A stretch of 64,000 nucleotides of DNA, from contig NZ_CP036515.1 in the NCBI RefSeq assembly GCF_004323635.1, forward strand, positions 4,403,501 through 4,467,500. The letters are read 5' to 3'. Every line of letters begins with the position of its first letter. The stretch's first letter is position 1. Positions 29,003-38,491 of this stretch are shown piece by piece. The notes under the pieces are model-generated. The model was not told where the DNA came from and did not search any database. It was given only the letters and a program-made list of their open reading frames with translations. Made by a program: the position numbers and the translations under genes. This stretch comes from Lichenihabitans psoromatis. Lineage in GTDB: Bacteria > Pseudomonadota > Alphaproteobacteria > Rhizobiales > Beijerinckiaceae.

Positions 29003-29926
29003 ATGGATCGGCAGTGGCTGCCGTTGAACGCGCTACGCGCGTTTGAGGCGGCAGGCCAGCATCTCAGCTTCACCTCGGCCGCCAACAGTCTGACCGTGGC
29101 GCAGAGCGCGGTCAGCCGTCACGTGATCGTGCTCGAGAAGTTCCTCGGAACGGCGCTTTTCGAGCGGCGGCCGCAGCAACTCGCTCTGACCGACGCCGGG
29201 CGTCATCTGCTCCCGGTCGTCACCAAAAGTTTCGACCGCATCGATCAGGCGCTCGGCGAGATCGTGGCCGAGCGCGGCACGCCGAAGCGTGGTTTGCGTG
29301 TCTCGTTGCCACCGACCTTCGCGCATCAGTTGGCCATCCCGATCTTGCGGGATTTCCGCGCCGAGCGACCCGAACTCGCTCTCGAGATCGTGTCGAAGCC
29401 GGCCGGCGAAGCGGAGGGCGAAGTCGATCTCGCGATCGTCTATTCGGAGCCGCGCGTCACCGACAACATCCTCGATTTATTGTGGATGGAGCGGCTGACG
29501 ATCCTTTGCAGCCCCGCCATGTTGCCATCCGGAACGCCGGACATCGCCGACTTCGTGGCCGGTGGCGATCTGCTCCACGTGAAGCTCGACGACCGACCGC
29601 GTCATCACATGTGGGAGTTGTTCACCCGCTCGATCGGTCGGCCGGATCTGCCGGTCGGACGCGGCCTCGTGTTCGATACGGCGCAACTCGCGGCCCAATA
29701 TGCTCTCTCGGGCGACGGTCTCGCGCTCGTCGATCCCTTGTTGTTCCGTGACGAGATCGCGGCGGGCCGGCTCGTGCAGCCCTTCGATCTCCGGCTCGCG
29801 AATGGCTATGGCTATTATCTCACGACATCGCCCGAGGACCTCGACAACGAAGCCGTGGCGCTGTTTCGATCCTGGCTGATCCGCCGCTTTTCGGCTCTCG
29901 AAAACGCAGCCTCTCCGCCGGCCTGA
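29003..29926 (+). CDS. LysR-family transcriptional regulator
   Basis: A 307-residue regulator. An N-terminal helix-turn-helix (LNALRAFEAAGQHLSFTSAANSL, then VAQSAVSRHV) is followed by a periplasmic-binding-like effector domain from about residue 95. The sequence style is of the GcvA/AmpR type. It lies 34 bases after the enolase-superfamily gene on the same strand, an unusual downstream position for LysR, so it may belong to the operon it controls. The convergent GGDEF-EAL gene begins only 10 bases beyond its stop. Confidence 0.9.
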   Translation: MDRQWLPLNALRAFEAAGQHLSFTSAANSLTVAQSAVSRHVIVLEKFLGTALFERRPQQLALTDAGRHLLPVVTKSFDRIDQALGEIVAERGTPKRGLRVSLPPTFAHQLAIPILRDFRAERPELALEIVSKPAGEAEGEVDLAIVYSEPRVTDNILDLLWMERLTILCSPAMLPSGTPDIADFVAGGDLLHVKLDDRPRHHMWELFTRSIGRPDLPVGRGLVFDTAQLAAQYALSGDGLALVDPLLFRDEIAAGRLVQPFDLRLANGYGYYLTTSPEDLDNEAVALFRSWLIRRFSALENAASPPA

Positions 29927-29936
29927 CCAACTCGTC

Positions 29937-31850
29937 TCATATGACCGGCGCGCCGATCGCATGGATGGCGTTCGCTTGTGCCCAGAGCCGAGCGTGACAG
30001 GTCTCACCATCCAGGGGCCGATCGAAGTAGTAGCCCTGCCCCTCGACATAACCCATGGCGCGGATCAGCACCGCATGAGCTTCCGTTTCGATCCCCTCCG
30101 CCGTGGTGGTCAGACCGAGCTTGTTGGCTAGTGCGCCGATCGACTCGACGATCAGGCAGGCTTCCGGGTTGGTCGTGAGATCACGCACGAAGGATTGATC
30201 GATCTTGATCTTGTCGATTGGGAAGCGCTGAAGGTAGCCGAGCGAGGAATATCCCGTGCCGAAATCGTCAAGAGCGATGCGAAGCCCAAGATTCTTCAGC
30301 TCCGCCAGAATCCGCAAGACATGCTCGTTGTCGCGTAACAAAATTGACTCGGTGATCTCCAGTTCGACCCGGCTTGCGGGGAGTTCCGAAGCCGCGAGAG
30401 CGCTCCCGACATGGGCGATGAGATCGATGCCGTCGAACTGCCTTGGGGACAGATTGATCGACACTTTGACGGTCGCGGGCCACGTCCGCGCCGCGAGGCA
30501 AGCCCGCGCGAGGACCCAGCGACCGAGATCCGTGATGAGTCCGATCTCCTCGGCGATGGGAATGAATTGCGAGGGCGGAACGGCGCCGAGCACCGGGTGG
30601 GACCAGCGCAGCAACGCTTCGCAATTCACGATTCGCTGCGTGGCGAGATCGATGATTGGCTGGAAGTGAAGATCGAATTGGTTGAGCTTCAACGCAAGCC
30701 GAAGATCAACCTCGAGAGCTTTACGGGTCAGCAGGTCGCGTTCGAAGCAAGGATCGAACAAGCGGTATGTGGCGCGACCGGACGCCTTGGCGGCGTAAAG
30801 CGCAAGGTCGGCATATTTCATCAGCATCTCGGGGTCATGCTGGTCGATGGTGGCGGCCACAATCCCGATGCTGAGGCTGATGGGGATCAGTTTGCCGTCA
30901 TAGGCGAAAGGCTGCGTGCAGACTTCGCGGACGCGTTCCGCGATCGGCGCAGATTCGACGCTCGGATTGTCGATCCGCAACAAAATTGCAAATTCGTCAC
31001 CACCGAGACGCGCTACTAAGACGGCTTCGGGCAGGATGGCGGTCAGCCGCCGTGCCAAGACTTGCAGGAGGGCATCGCCGCCCGCGTGTCCAAGCGCGTC
31101 GTTGATGTCCTTGAAGAGATCGATATCGAGCAACATCAGAACGGAACGTGCCACGCCCTCGGATTGCGACGTCATCTCGGAGAGGATCTCGCCGAACATC
31201 AGTCGGTTCGGTAATCCGGTCAGATGATCCGTATGGGCCAGATGATGGACATTGCGATTACGCCGGACCAGCAGCGCGATCAGCATGATGCCGCAACAGA
31301 TCAGGATGATGGTCAGCACCAAACCGGCCCAGTAGACCCGGGCTAGATCGAGGCGACGACGATCGACGCTTTCGACCGAAATTTGGTTGGCGGTCCCGAT
31401 CAGGCCAACGATCGGTTGGTTGAGCGGCGACAGGAGGTCCAGCACACGGGTCGCATTTTTCTCGTCCAACGCATCGACCAGCGGGACCGTCAAAGCAATC
31501 GCAGACGCCAGGCTCTCGATCGTCAATCGAAGGTCGGCGCGTCGCGCAGCGAGAAGAGCGACGCCCCCTTGCTTGAGGATCGACAAGCGATTCTGAACGA
31601 TGGCCAGCCTCAACTGAACGGCATCCTTCGCGGCATCGCTGGGCGTCAACGCGAATCGGCCGACCGCCGCTTCGAACTGCAGAAACTCGGACGCTGTCTG
31701 GGTGACGTCGAAAACCGTGTTGTACCGCGCCGAATCGATCAGCGATTGCTGCCGCTCCGAGGTGAGCACGCTGGTGTAGATAGCCACCAGCGCCATCAAA
31801 GCCGTGGTGACGGCGAAACTCCACTCCCACCCGGTCAAGCGTTTCAGCAT
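29937..31850 (-). CDS. Diguanylate cyclase/phosphodiesterase (GGDEF-EAL) with membrane sensor part
   Basis: A 637-residue inner-membrane protein of cyclic di-GMP metabolism. Two membrane helices (about residues 5-30 and 165-190) flank a periplasmic helical sensor region. A GGDEF domain follows with an intact RLGGDEFAI active site, then an EAL domain with NCEALLRW, the DDFGTGYSSL metal loop and EGIETE. Both catalytic motifs look intact, so either activity is possible. A TTG ten codons upstream (31880) is an alternative start. It is convergent with the LysR gene. Confidence 0.93.
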   Translation of the reverse strand: MLKRLTGWEWSFAVTTALMALVAIYTSVLTSERQQSLIDSARYNTVFDVTQTASEFLQFEAAVGRFALTPSDAAKDAVQLRLAIVQNRLSILKQGGVALLAARRADLRLTIESLASAIALTVPLVDALDEKNATRVLDLLSPLNQPIVGLIGTANQISVESVDRRRLDLARVYWAGLVLTIILICCGIMLIALLVRRNRNVHHLAHTDHLTGLPNRLMFGEILSEMTSQSEGVARSVLMLLDIDLFKDINDALGHAGGDALLQVLARRLTAILPEAVLVARLGGDEFAILLRIDNPSVESAPIAERVREVCTQPFAYDGKLIPISLSIGIVAATIDQHDPEMLMKYADLALYAAKASGRATYRLFDPCFERDLLTRKALEVDLRLALKLNQFDLHFQPIIDLATQRIVNCEALLRWSHPVLGAVPPSQFIPIAEEIGLITDLGRWVLARACLAARTWPATVKVSINLSPRQFDGIDLIAHVGSALAASELPASRVELEITESILLRDNEHVLRILAELKNLGLRIALDDFGTGYSSLGYLQRFPIDKIKIDQSFVRDLTTNPEACLIVESIGALANKLGLTTTAEGIETEAHAVLIRAMGYVEGQGYYFDRPLDGETCHARLWAQANAIHAIGAPVI

Positions 31851-32153
31851 CGAATGCCCCGGCGTGACTGGTTCGCTCAAACGAGACCAGGACTGCGACC
31901 GATCTTTGGATTAAAATACACGTCTGACGTTGACGGGGATCATTCGACGAAAGACGACTCAAGAGAGCGCCCGTTGCCGTAAACTTTATCTAAAGACCGG
32001 AACACAACCGGCAGCCTTTCTTTCTTGATGGTGCGATCCAAAAATCAGTGGCGTTTCGCCGTGGTTTTCACGCTAGATTTAAAGGCTCGAGACGTCGGAC
32101 CATCGAGCGGCCGCCACCGGCCTGCAAAGCTTTCACAGCCAGGAAATGTTCGC
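31851..32153. other. Intergenic region between divergent genes
   Basis: About 300 bases separate the divergent GGDEF-EAL and FAD/GcvT genes. An AT-rich patch near 31980-31997 (TAAACTTTATCTAAAG) and another near 32070-32085 could hold promoters. No ORF or clear repeat was seen, apart from in-frame upstream extensions of the flanking genes. Confidence 0.4.
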
Positions 32154-34568
32154 ATGAAAACCCACGCCAAAGTCGTCGTGATCGGGGGCGGGGTCGTCGG
32201 TGCCAGCGTGCTCTACCACCTCACCAAAGCGGGCTGGCGCGACGTCGTCCTGCTCGAGCGGGCGGAGCTCACGTCGGGCTCGACATGGCATGCGGCCGGC
32301 GGGATGCATACGGTCAACGGCGATCCGAACGTCGCCAAGCTGCAGCAATATACGATCGAACTCTACAAGGAGATCGAAGCCATCTCGGGCCAATCCTGCG
32401 GGGTGCATCTCACCGGCGGCATCATGCTGGCCGGTACGCAGTCGCGGCTCGATTGGCTGAAGCTCGCCCAAGCGCGCGGCCGCTACCTCGGCATGGATCT
32501 CGAAATGCTGTCGGTCGACGAGGCCGAAAAGCTGTTTCCCCTGATGGACAAGAGCCACTTCGTCGGCGGCATGTACGACCCCATGGAAGGGCATTGCGAC
32601 CCGACCGGCGTGACCACGGCCTACGCAAAGTCAGCACAGATTGGTGGCGCCACCATCGAGCGGCAGACCCGCGTGACGGATCTACAGCCGCGACCGGACG
32701 GAACCTGGGACGTCATCACCGAGCAAGGCAACATCCACGCCGAACATGTCGTCAATGCGGGCGGCCTGTGGGCGCGCGAGGTCGGCCGCATGGTGGGGCT
32801 GGAACTGCCCCTGCTGGCGATGGAGCATCATTATCTGATCACCGACGACATGCCCGAACTCGTTGGCCAGAAAGAGCAATTGCATTGCATCGACTTCGAG
32901 GGCGAAATCTACGTCCGTCAGGAGCGGGGCGGCATGCTGCTTGGCACCTATGAAAAGGCCGGTGTGCCGTGGTCCGAACGTGAAACGCCGTGGGACTTCG
33001 GCCAGAACCTCCTGCCGAATGACCTTGACCGTATCGCTCCCGAACTCGAGGTCGGGTTCGAACATTTTCCGGCCATCGGCCGTGTCGGCATCCGCCGCAT
33101 CATCAACGGGCCGTTCACCTTCGCGCCCGACGGCAATCCGCTCGTCGGCCCGGTCAAAGGCCTGAAGAACTTCTGGGTGGCCTGCGCCTGCATGGCCGGC
33201 TTCAGCCAGGGCGGTGGCGTGGGCTTGGCTTTGGCCAACTGGATGGTCGACGGCGACCCCGGCTACGACATCTGGGGCATGGATGTGTCGCGCTACGGCG
33301 ACTGGGCCACGATGGCTTATACCAACGCGAAGGTGCGCGAGAATTATTCGCGGCGATTCCGCATCCGTTTCCCGAACGAGGAGCTTCCGGCCGCCCGTCC
33401 GCTTCGCACGACACCGATTTACGATCGGCTCGACGACGCAAACGCGGTCTTCGGCGAATATTGCGGGCTGGAACATCCGCTCTGGTTCGCACCGACCAAA
33501 GCCGAAGCGGTCGAGACGTTCACGTTCCATCGCTCCGAGTCGCATGCTCATGTGGCGGCCGAGTGCAAAGCCGTGCGTGAGGGCGTCGGCCTGCTGGAAA
33601 CCTCGAACTACGGCAAGTTCGAGGTCAGCGGACCCAACGCCGGCGCATTTCTCAGCCGCGTCATGGCCAACGCGCTCCCGGCGATCGGGCGCATGGTGCT
33701 GACCCCCATGCTGAACGAGCGCGGCAAGCTGATCGGCGATTTCACGGTCGGGCGCTATGCCGCCGACAGGTTCTTCGTGGTCGGCACCTATGCGGCCGAA
33801 AGCTACTACATGCGCTGGTTCGAGCAGCACTTGCCGGAGACGGGCGTCACGCTGCGACCTTGCGCCATGGAATATACCGGCCTTTCAATCGCCGGACCGC
33901 AATCTCGCTCCTTGTTGCAGACACTCGTGCACGACGATCTCTCGACCGCCGCTTTCCCGTTCATGACCTTCCGCAAAATGGATGTTGGCATGATTCCGGC
34001 TCTGGTCGGCCGCGTCAGCTTCACGGGGGATCTCGGCTACGAGATCTGGGTGACGTCCGATTACCAACGCGCGCTCTACGATCTCTTGGTCAAATCCGGC
34101 GAGCCCTTCGGCCTCAAGCCCTTCGGCGGACGCGCGCTCCACTCGATGCGGCTCGAAAAAGGCTTCGGCACCTGGGCGCGGGAGTTCCGCCCGATCTATG
34201 GGCCGGACGAAGCCGGGATGGGACGGTTCGTGTCGATGAAAAAGAACGACTTCATCGGGCGGGACGCCGTCGCAACGTCCCGCGCGAGCGGCGATGCGCC
34301 TTTGCGCCTTCTCGGGTTCACGGTCGATGCCGCCACGGCGGATGCGATCGGCGACGAGCCGATCTGGCACGACGGCAAGGTGGTCGGCTGGGTCACGTCC
34401 GGCGGCTTCGGCCATAGCGTCGGGAAGTCGCTGGCGCTCGGCTATGTTCCGGCTCGCCTCGCAAGCGCGACGGAGGGTTTCGAGATCGAAATCATCGGCG
34501 ATCGTCGTCGCGCCACCCGGCTCGACGGCCCGGCTTTCGATCCGACAGGCGCGCGGATGCGTGCCTAA
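32154..34568 (+). CDS. FAD-dependent oxidoreductase fused to GcvT domain (dimethylglycine/sarcosine dehydrogenase family)
   Basis: An 804-residue fusion. Residues 1-390 form a DAO-type FAD domain (VVVIGGGVVGASVLYHL; TWHAAGGMH, the usual site of covalent flavin attachment). A middle FAO domain follows. From about residue 430 the protein is a folate-binding GcvT aminomethyltransferase module (ETSNYGKFEVSG, YTGLSIAGPQS) with its C-terminal barrel. Such enzymes demethylate N-methyl amines such as dimethylglycine or sarcosine and pass the one-carbon unit to tetrahydrofolate. The start at 32154 has an AGGAAAT site. The gene is isolated, with no betaine or folate genes nearby, so the substrate is open. 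Confidence 0.9.
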   Translation: MKTHAKVVVIGGGVVGASVLYHLTKAGWRDVVLLERAELTSGSTWHAAGGMHTVNGDPNVAKLQQYTIELYKEIEAISGQSCGVHLTGGIMLAGTQSRLDWLKLAQARGRYLGMDLEMLSVDEAEKLFPLMDKSHFVGGMYDPMEGHCDPTGVTTAYAKSAQIGGATIERQTRVTDLQPRPDGTWDVITEQGNIHAEHVVNAGGLWAREVGRMVGLELPLLAMEHHYLITDDMPELVGQKEQLHCIDFEGEIYVRQERGGMLLGTYEKAGVPWSERETPWDFGQNLLPNDLDRIAPELEVGFEHFPAIGRVGIRRIINGPFTFAPDGNPLVGPVKGLKNFWVACACMAGFSQGGGVGLALANWMVDGDPGYDIWGMDVSRYGDWATMAYTNAKVRENYSRRFRIRFPNEELPAARPLRTTPIYDRLDDANAVFGEYCGLEHPLWFAPTKAEAVETFTFHRSESHAHVAAECKAVREGVGLLETSNYGKFEVSGPNAGAFLSRVMANALPAIGRMVLTPMLNERGKLIGDFTVGRYAADRFFVVGTYAAESYYMRWFEQHLPETGVTLRPCAMEYTGLSIAGPQSRSLLQTLVHDDLSTAAFPFMTFRKMDVGMIPALVGRVSFTGDLGYEIWVTSDYQRALYDLLVKSGEPFGLKPFGGRALHSMRLEKGFGTWAREFRPIYGPDEAGMGRFVSMKKNDFIGRDAVATSRASGDAPLRLLGFTVDAATADAIGDEPIWHDGKVVGWVTSGGFGHSVGKSLALGYVPARLASATEGFEIEIIGDRRRATRLDGPAFDPTGARMRA

Positions 34569-34715
34569 CGGGATCAACGCGCGGCCGCGTGCGTAACCGG
34601 GATGCCCGCGCTTATCTCCTGATCGATGACAGTCTCAGCACATGCGTCGTCAGGCCCACAAACTCTGGTCGACAGCGCCGGTAGACTTTTCCATGATGGG
34701 CGAAAGGAGCCCACC

Positions 34716-35594
34716 ATGGTACCCGCGACCACCCACATCGTTTCACGCTCGGCCGTTTCCGGGCTCGCCGCAGTCGCCGTCGCGCTCCTCGGAGCTGTTG
34801 CGACGCAAGGCTTCGGGGTGACCGTCGCCTCGGCGCAAGCCGCGCCCCCTTCTCTGCCATCTCTCATCGCCGGACCACAGCGCTCGCCCGCGAATGTCGC
34901 CCGCGACCCCTATCGCCATCCGCTGGACGACTTGACCTTCTTTGGCGTGCAGCCGACCAGCACCGTCATCGAAATTCTTCCCGGTGGGGTCGGCTATTGG
35001 ACCGAGATCCTCGCGCCTTACCTCAAGGATCATGGGCGTTACATCGCTGCTAACCCGGCCAACGACGCAACATCCGACGAGGCGAAGCGCGAAAACGCCG
35101 CCTTTACGGCGAAGGTCGCGGCCGACCCGACCGACTATGCCAAAATCGAGCCGGCCGAGTTCGTGCCGGGATCGCGCCCTCTCGGGCCGGACGGTTCGGC
35201 CGACATGGTCCTCACGTTCCGCAACATCCATAATTGGATGGCGAACGGCACGGTCGATGCGGCCTTCGCGAGTTTTTTTCGCGTGTTGAAGCCGGGTGGT
35301 GTTCTCGGCGTCGAAGAGCATCGCGCCAATCCCGATCAGCCGCAGGATCCGCAGGCCAAATCCGGCTATGTGCGGCAGGATTATGCGATTGCGCTGGCCG
35401 AAAAAGCGGGTTTTCGGCTGGCAGCGTCGTCGGAAGCCAACGCTAACCCGAAAGACACCAAGGATTACCCGGCGGGTGTCTGGACGCTGCCCCCCACCTA
35501 CAGGCTCAAGGATCAGGATCGTGCCAAATATGCCGCGATCGGGGAAAGCGACCGCTTTCTGTTGAAATTCGTCAAACCACTGAGCGCGCCCTGA
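34716..35594 (+). CDS. Exported methyltransferase-like protein
   Basis: A 292-residue protein with a class I methyltransferase-like core and a clear signal peptide at residues 1-41 (GLAAVAVALLGAVATQGFG; probable cleavage near SAQA). The SAM-binding loop IEILPGGVGYWTEILAPYL and a later RVLKPGGVLGVEEH match the fold, but the acidic residue usual after the second strand is not obvious. SAM is absent from the periplasm, so an enzyme role there is puzzling; it could bind another ligand. The ATG follows AAAGGAG. It stands alone, before the iron-transport genes. Confidence 0.8.
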   Translation: MVPATTHIVSRSAVSGLAAVAVALLGAVATQGFGVTVASAQAAPPSLPSLIAGPQRSPANVARDPYRHPLDDLTFFGVQPTSTVIEILPGGVGYWTEILAPYLKDHGRYIAANPANDATSDEAKRENAAFTAKVAADPTDYAKIEPAEFVPGSRPLGPDGSADMVLTFRNIHNWMANGTVDAAFASFFRVLKPGGVLGVEEHRANPDQPQDPQAKSGYVRQDYAIALAEKAGFRLAASSEANANPKDTKDYPAGVWTLPPTYRLKDQDRAKYAAIGESDRFLLKFVKPLSAP

Positions 35595-35711
35595 ACTCTC
35601 GGGCGCACCACGTGGGGTTGCGACGATCACCTGCTCGCGTCTCTAATCTGCATATTGGCTTGTAAGGCTGGATTAACTTGAACCAAGATCGACGTTACTC
35701 TCGCTTTGCAG

Positions 35712-35727
35712 TTTGAAGTCATTCAAA
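35712..35727. promoter_or_regulatory. Candidate operator palindrome before the iron importer
   Basis: TTTGAAGTCATTCAAA is an inverted repeat (TTTGAA-4-TTCAAA) in an AT-rich 290-base intergenic region, about 160 bases upstream of the ferric-iron binding-protein gene. Iron regulators of rhizobia (Irr, RirA) bind AT-rich palindromes, but this sequence does not match either consensus closely. Confidence 0.3.
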
Positions 35728-35884
35728 ACTGTAGTTTACAACGAATCTAAGAAGTAAAAAGAATTTGCCAGCGAGGACGGACCGTCCTATTTCACCCGAA
35801 CTGGCTCGACAGTCTCGGCCCCTCACGCAGGGTTCTGCGTGACGTGCGGATCGTAGGCTTCAGGGCTCCGTTCAGGGAAACACC

Positions 35885-36898
35885 ATGACCGTCCGACATT
35901 CTCTCCGGCTCGCCCTGCTGGCCTGCGCCGCATCCTTGGTTTTTGCTCCTGCGGCTCGCGCGGCCGACAGCCAGACGCTGACGATCTATAACGGGCAAGA
36001 CGAGGGTCCGGTCGAAGCTGCGGCCGCCGCGTTTGAGAAGAAAACCGGTATCAAGGTCGAGATGCGGAAGGGCGGAAGCCCGGCCTTCGCCAATCAGATC
36101 ATTCAGGAGGGCGCGCGCTCGCCGGCCGACGTCTTCTATTCGGAATATACGTCCCCGCTCGCGATCTTGAAGGACAAGAACCTGCTGGCCGAAGTGCCGG
36201 CCGAGACGCTTGCCGCAATCCCGGCCCGCTTCAACGATGCAGGCAAGATGTGGCTGGGCGTGACGGCTCGCAATCAAGCCATGCTGTATAATAAGACTAT
36301 GATCTCGGAGGATAAGCTCCCCGAGAGCGTGCTCGACTTCGCCAAGCCGGAGTGGAGCGGCAAGGTGGCGTTCAACCCGAAGAGCGCCGCGTTTCTCGAA
36401 GAAGTCACGGCTGTGATCCAGGCGAAGGGTGAGCCGACCGCGAAGGCGTGGCTCACCGCTCTCAAGACCGGCGCGAAGGCTTACCCGAGCAACACCGCAA
36501 TCGTCGTGGCGGTCGATCGCGGCGAGGTCGAAACCGCGATCGTCGGCGACAATTACTGGTTCGCGGTCGCCGAGGAGCGCGGGGCCGACAAGATGAACGC
36601 GCGTGTCCATTATGTCGGCCACAAGGACCCCGGCTCGCTCGTCACCGTTTCGGCGGCCGCCATCCTGAAATCGGCCCCTCACCCCGATGCGGCCCAAAAG
36701 TTTCTGGCGTTTTTGGCCAGCGCCGACGGCCAGACCGCCGTGGCGGCCGCAGCGGCCGATTACCCGCTCCGTCCGGGCATCGTCTCACCCTATAAGCTGA
36801 CGCCGCTCGCAGACCTCGACATGTCGCCGATCACGCCATCCGACATTGGCACCGCGCATGTCGCTCTGGAGCTTGAACGGTCGGTCGGGTTGAACTGA
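35885..36898 (+). CDS. Ferric iron ABC transporter, periplasmic binding protein
   Basis: A 337-residue FbpA/FutA-like protein with a signal peptide (LALLACAASLVFAPAARA, cleavage after ARA). Mature features are LTIYNGQDE, DVFYSEYTSPLA, and the segment GDNYWFAVAEERG where FbpA homologues hold iron-ligand tyrosines. Here only one Tyr of the usual adjacent pair is present, and an extra Tyr pair in YSEY may contribute. It heads a three-gene importer operon, 6 bases before the permease. Confidence 0.9.
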   Translation: MTVRHSLRLALLACAASLVFAPAARAADSQTLTIYNGQDEGPVEAAAAAFEKKTGIKVEMRKGGSPAFANQIIQEGARSPADVFYSEYTSPLAILKDKNLLAEVPAETLAAIPARFNDAGKMWLGVTARNQAMLYNKTMISEDKLPESVLDFAKPEWSGKVAFNPKSAAFLEEVTAVIQAKGEPTAKAWLTALKTGAKAYPSNTAIVVAVDRGEVETAIVGDNYWFAVAEERGADKMNARVHYVGHKDPGSLVTVSAAAILKSAPHPDAAQKFLAFLASADGQTAVAAAAADYPLRPGIVSPYKLTPLADLDMSPITPSDIGTAHVALELERSVGLN

Positions 36899-36904
36899 CG
36901 CACG

Positions 36905-38491
36905 ATGTCGATCGCGCTCCGACGCAAGGCTGACACAACCCGCTCCTGGCCCTCGTGGCGGCGATCGTTCTCGACGCCGCCGCTGTGGCTGGTGGTGCCG
37001 GTTGGGCTTGTGGGTCTCGCGACACTGCTGCCGCTTGCGTTCGTCTTGGCGCAGGCCGGCCAGGCGGGGTGGTCACAGAGCGTCGATCTGCTGTTTCGCC
37101 CCTACACGGGTGGGCTCCTGCTCGCCACGCTGCAATTATTGGGCGGCGTCACAGCCGGTAGCCTCCTTCTTGGGGTCGGTCTGGCCTGGCTCGTGGAGCG
37201 CAGCGACGTGCCGGGCGCGCGCGTTTGGGGGATTGCGCTACCGCTGTCGCTGGCGGTGCCGTCCTTCGTGACGAGCTTCACCTGGGTGTCGCTTAGCGCG
37301 CGCTTCGAGGGCATGAACAGCGCCATCGCGATCCTGTCGCTCGCCGAATTTCCACTTATCTACCTGCCGGTGGCGGCAGCCCTTCGCGGCATGGACCAGA
37401 GCCTTGACGATGTCGCCTGCTCGCTCGGCCACTCGCCCTGGCGGCGCTTCACCGGCGTCACCCTCCCCCAATTGCGGCCTGCCATCTCGGGTGCGGCGCT
37501 GCTCGTCATGCTGCATATGCTGGTCGAGTTCGGGCCCCTCGCACTGCTGCGCGTCGATACGTTCACGACCGCGATCTATGCGGCCTTCGAGCTCGAATTC
37601 AACAGCGCCTCCGCCGCCGTGCTGTCGGCCGTGCTGCTGGTTCTCTGCGGATTGATCGTTCTGGCCGAGATGCGGCTGCGCGGAACGTTGCGGTTCGCCC
37701 GCATCGGCTCCGGCGCGTCACGACGGCCGACGCCGATTCGTCTCGGGCTTTGGCGTTTTCCCGCGATGGCGTTTCTGGCGACCGTGGTGGCGCTGGCGCT
37801 GGGCGTTCCGCTCGTGTCGCTCGGATATTGGATGCTGGTTGGGTCATCCACCGCTTTTCCGGTGGGACGCATCGCTCATGCGCTTTTCGGCACGCTGCAG
37901 CTTGCCGGGGTCGGGAGCCTTGTCACGACGGCAGCGGGGCTCGCTCTCGTGTTCACGGCCATGCGGTTTCGCGGCGCCATCTCGCGTTTGGCGGAGCGCC
38001 TGCCCTTCGTGATCCATGCTTTGCCGGGCGTGGTCGTGGCCCTGGCGCTGGTGTTCTTCACCTTGAGCGTCGTCCCGGCGCTCTATCAGACCATGGCGGT
38101 GCTGATCCTCGCCTATGCGCTGCTGTCGCTACCGCTGGCTCAAAGCGCCATCCGTGCGGTGCTGGAGCAGTTTCCCGCCTCGATCGAAGATGCGGCCCGC
38201 TCGTGCGGACGTGGACCCTGGGCTGTCTTCGTCCGCGTGACGCTGCCCAATATCGCAACCGGGCTCGGGGCCGCCCTGATCCTCGTCTTCCTCAGTCTAT
38301 TGCGGGAATTGACCGCGACCCTGATCCTCTCTCCGACCGGCACCGACACGCTGTCGATGGAGGTTTGGTCCCATACGTCCAAGATGGAATATGGCGCCGC
38401 GGCTCCTTACGCGCTGCTGCTCGTCCTGCTGTCCGGCATTCCGGCCTACCTCTTCGGACGGCGCCTGCGCCGGGGCGGCACGAGCCGATGA
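36905..38491 (+). CDS. Ferric iron ABC transporter permease
   Basis: A 528-residue FbpB/SfuB-type double permease. Two homologous membrane halves each end in an EAA-type loop contacting the ATPase: CSLGHSPWRRFTGVTLPQL at about residues 175-195 and CGRGPWAVFVRVTLPN at about 440-455. It has about 12 hydrophobic segments. Its stop overlaps the ATPase start by ATGA. It forms the inner-membrane channel for Fe(III) delivered by the preceding binding protein. Confidence 0.92.
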   Translation: MSIALRRKADTTRSWPSWRRSFSTPPLWLVVPVGLVGLATLLPLAFVLAQAGQAGWSQSVDLLFRPYTGGLLLATLQLLGGVTAGSLLLGVGLAWLVERSDVPGARVWGIALPLSLAVPSFVTSFTWVSLSARFEGMNSAIAILSLAEFPLIYLPVAAALRGMDQSLDDVACSLGHSPWRRFTGVTLPQLRPAISGAALLVMLHMLVEFGPLALLRVDTFTTAIYAAFELEFNSASAAVLSAVLLVLCGLIVLAEMRLRGTLRFARIGSGASRRPTPIRLGLWRFPAMAFLATVVALALGVPLVSLGYWMLVGSSTAFPVGRIAHALFGTLQLAGVGSLVTTAAGLALVFTAMRFRGAISRLAERLPFVIHALPGVVVALALVFFTLSVVPALYQTMAVLILAYALLSLPLAQSAIRAVLEQFPASIEDAARSCGRGPWAVFVRVTLPNIATGLGAALILVFLSLLRELTATLILSPTGTDTLSMEVWSHTSKMEYGAAAPYALLLVLLSGIPAYLFGRRLRRGGTSR

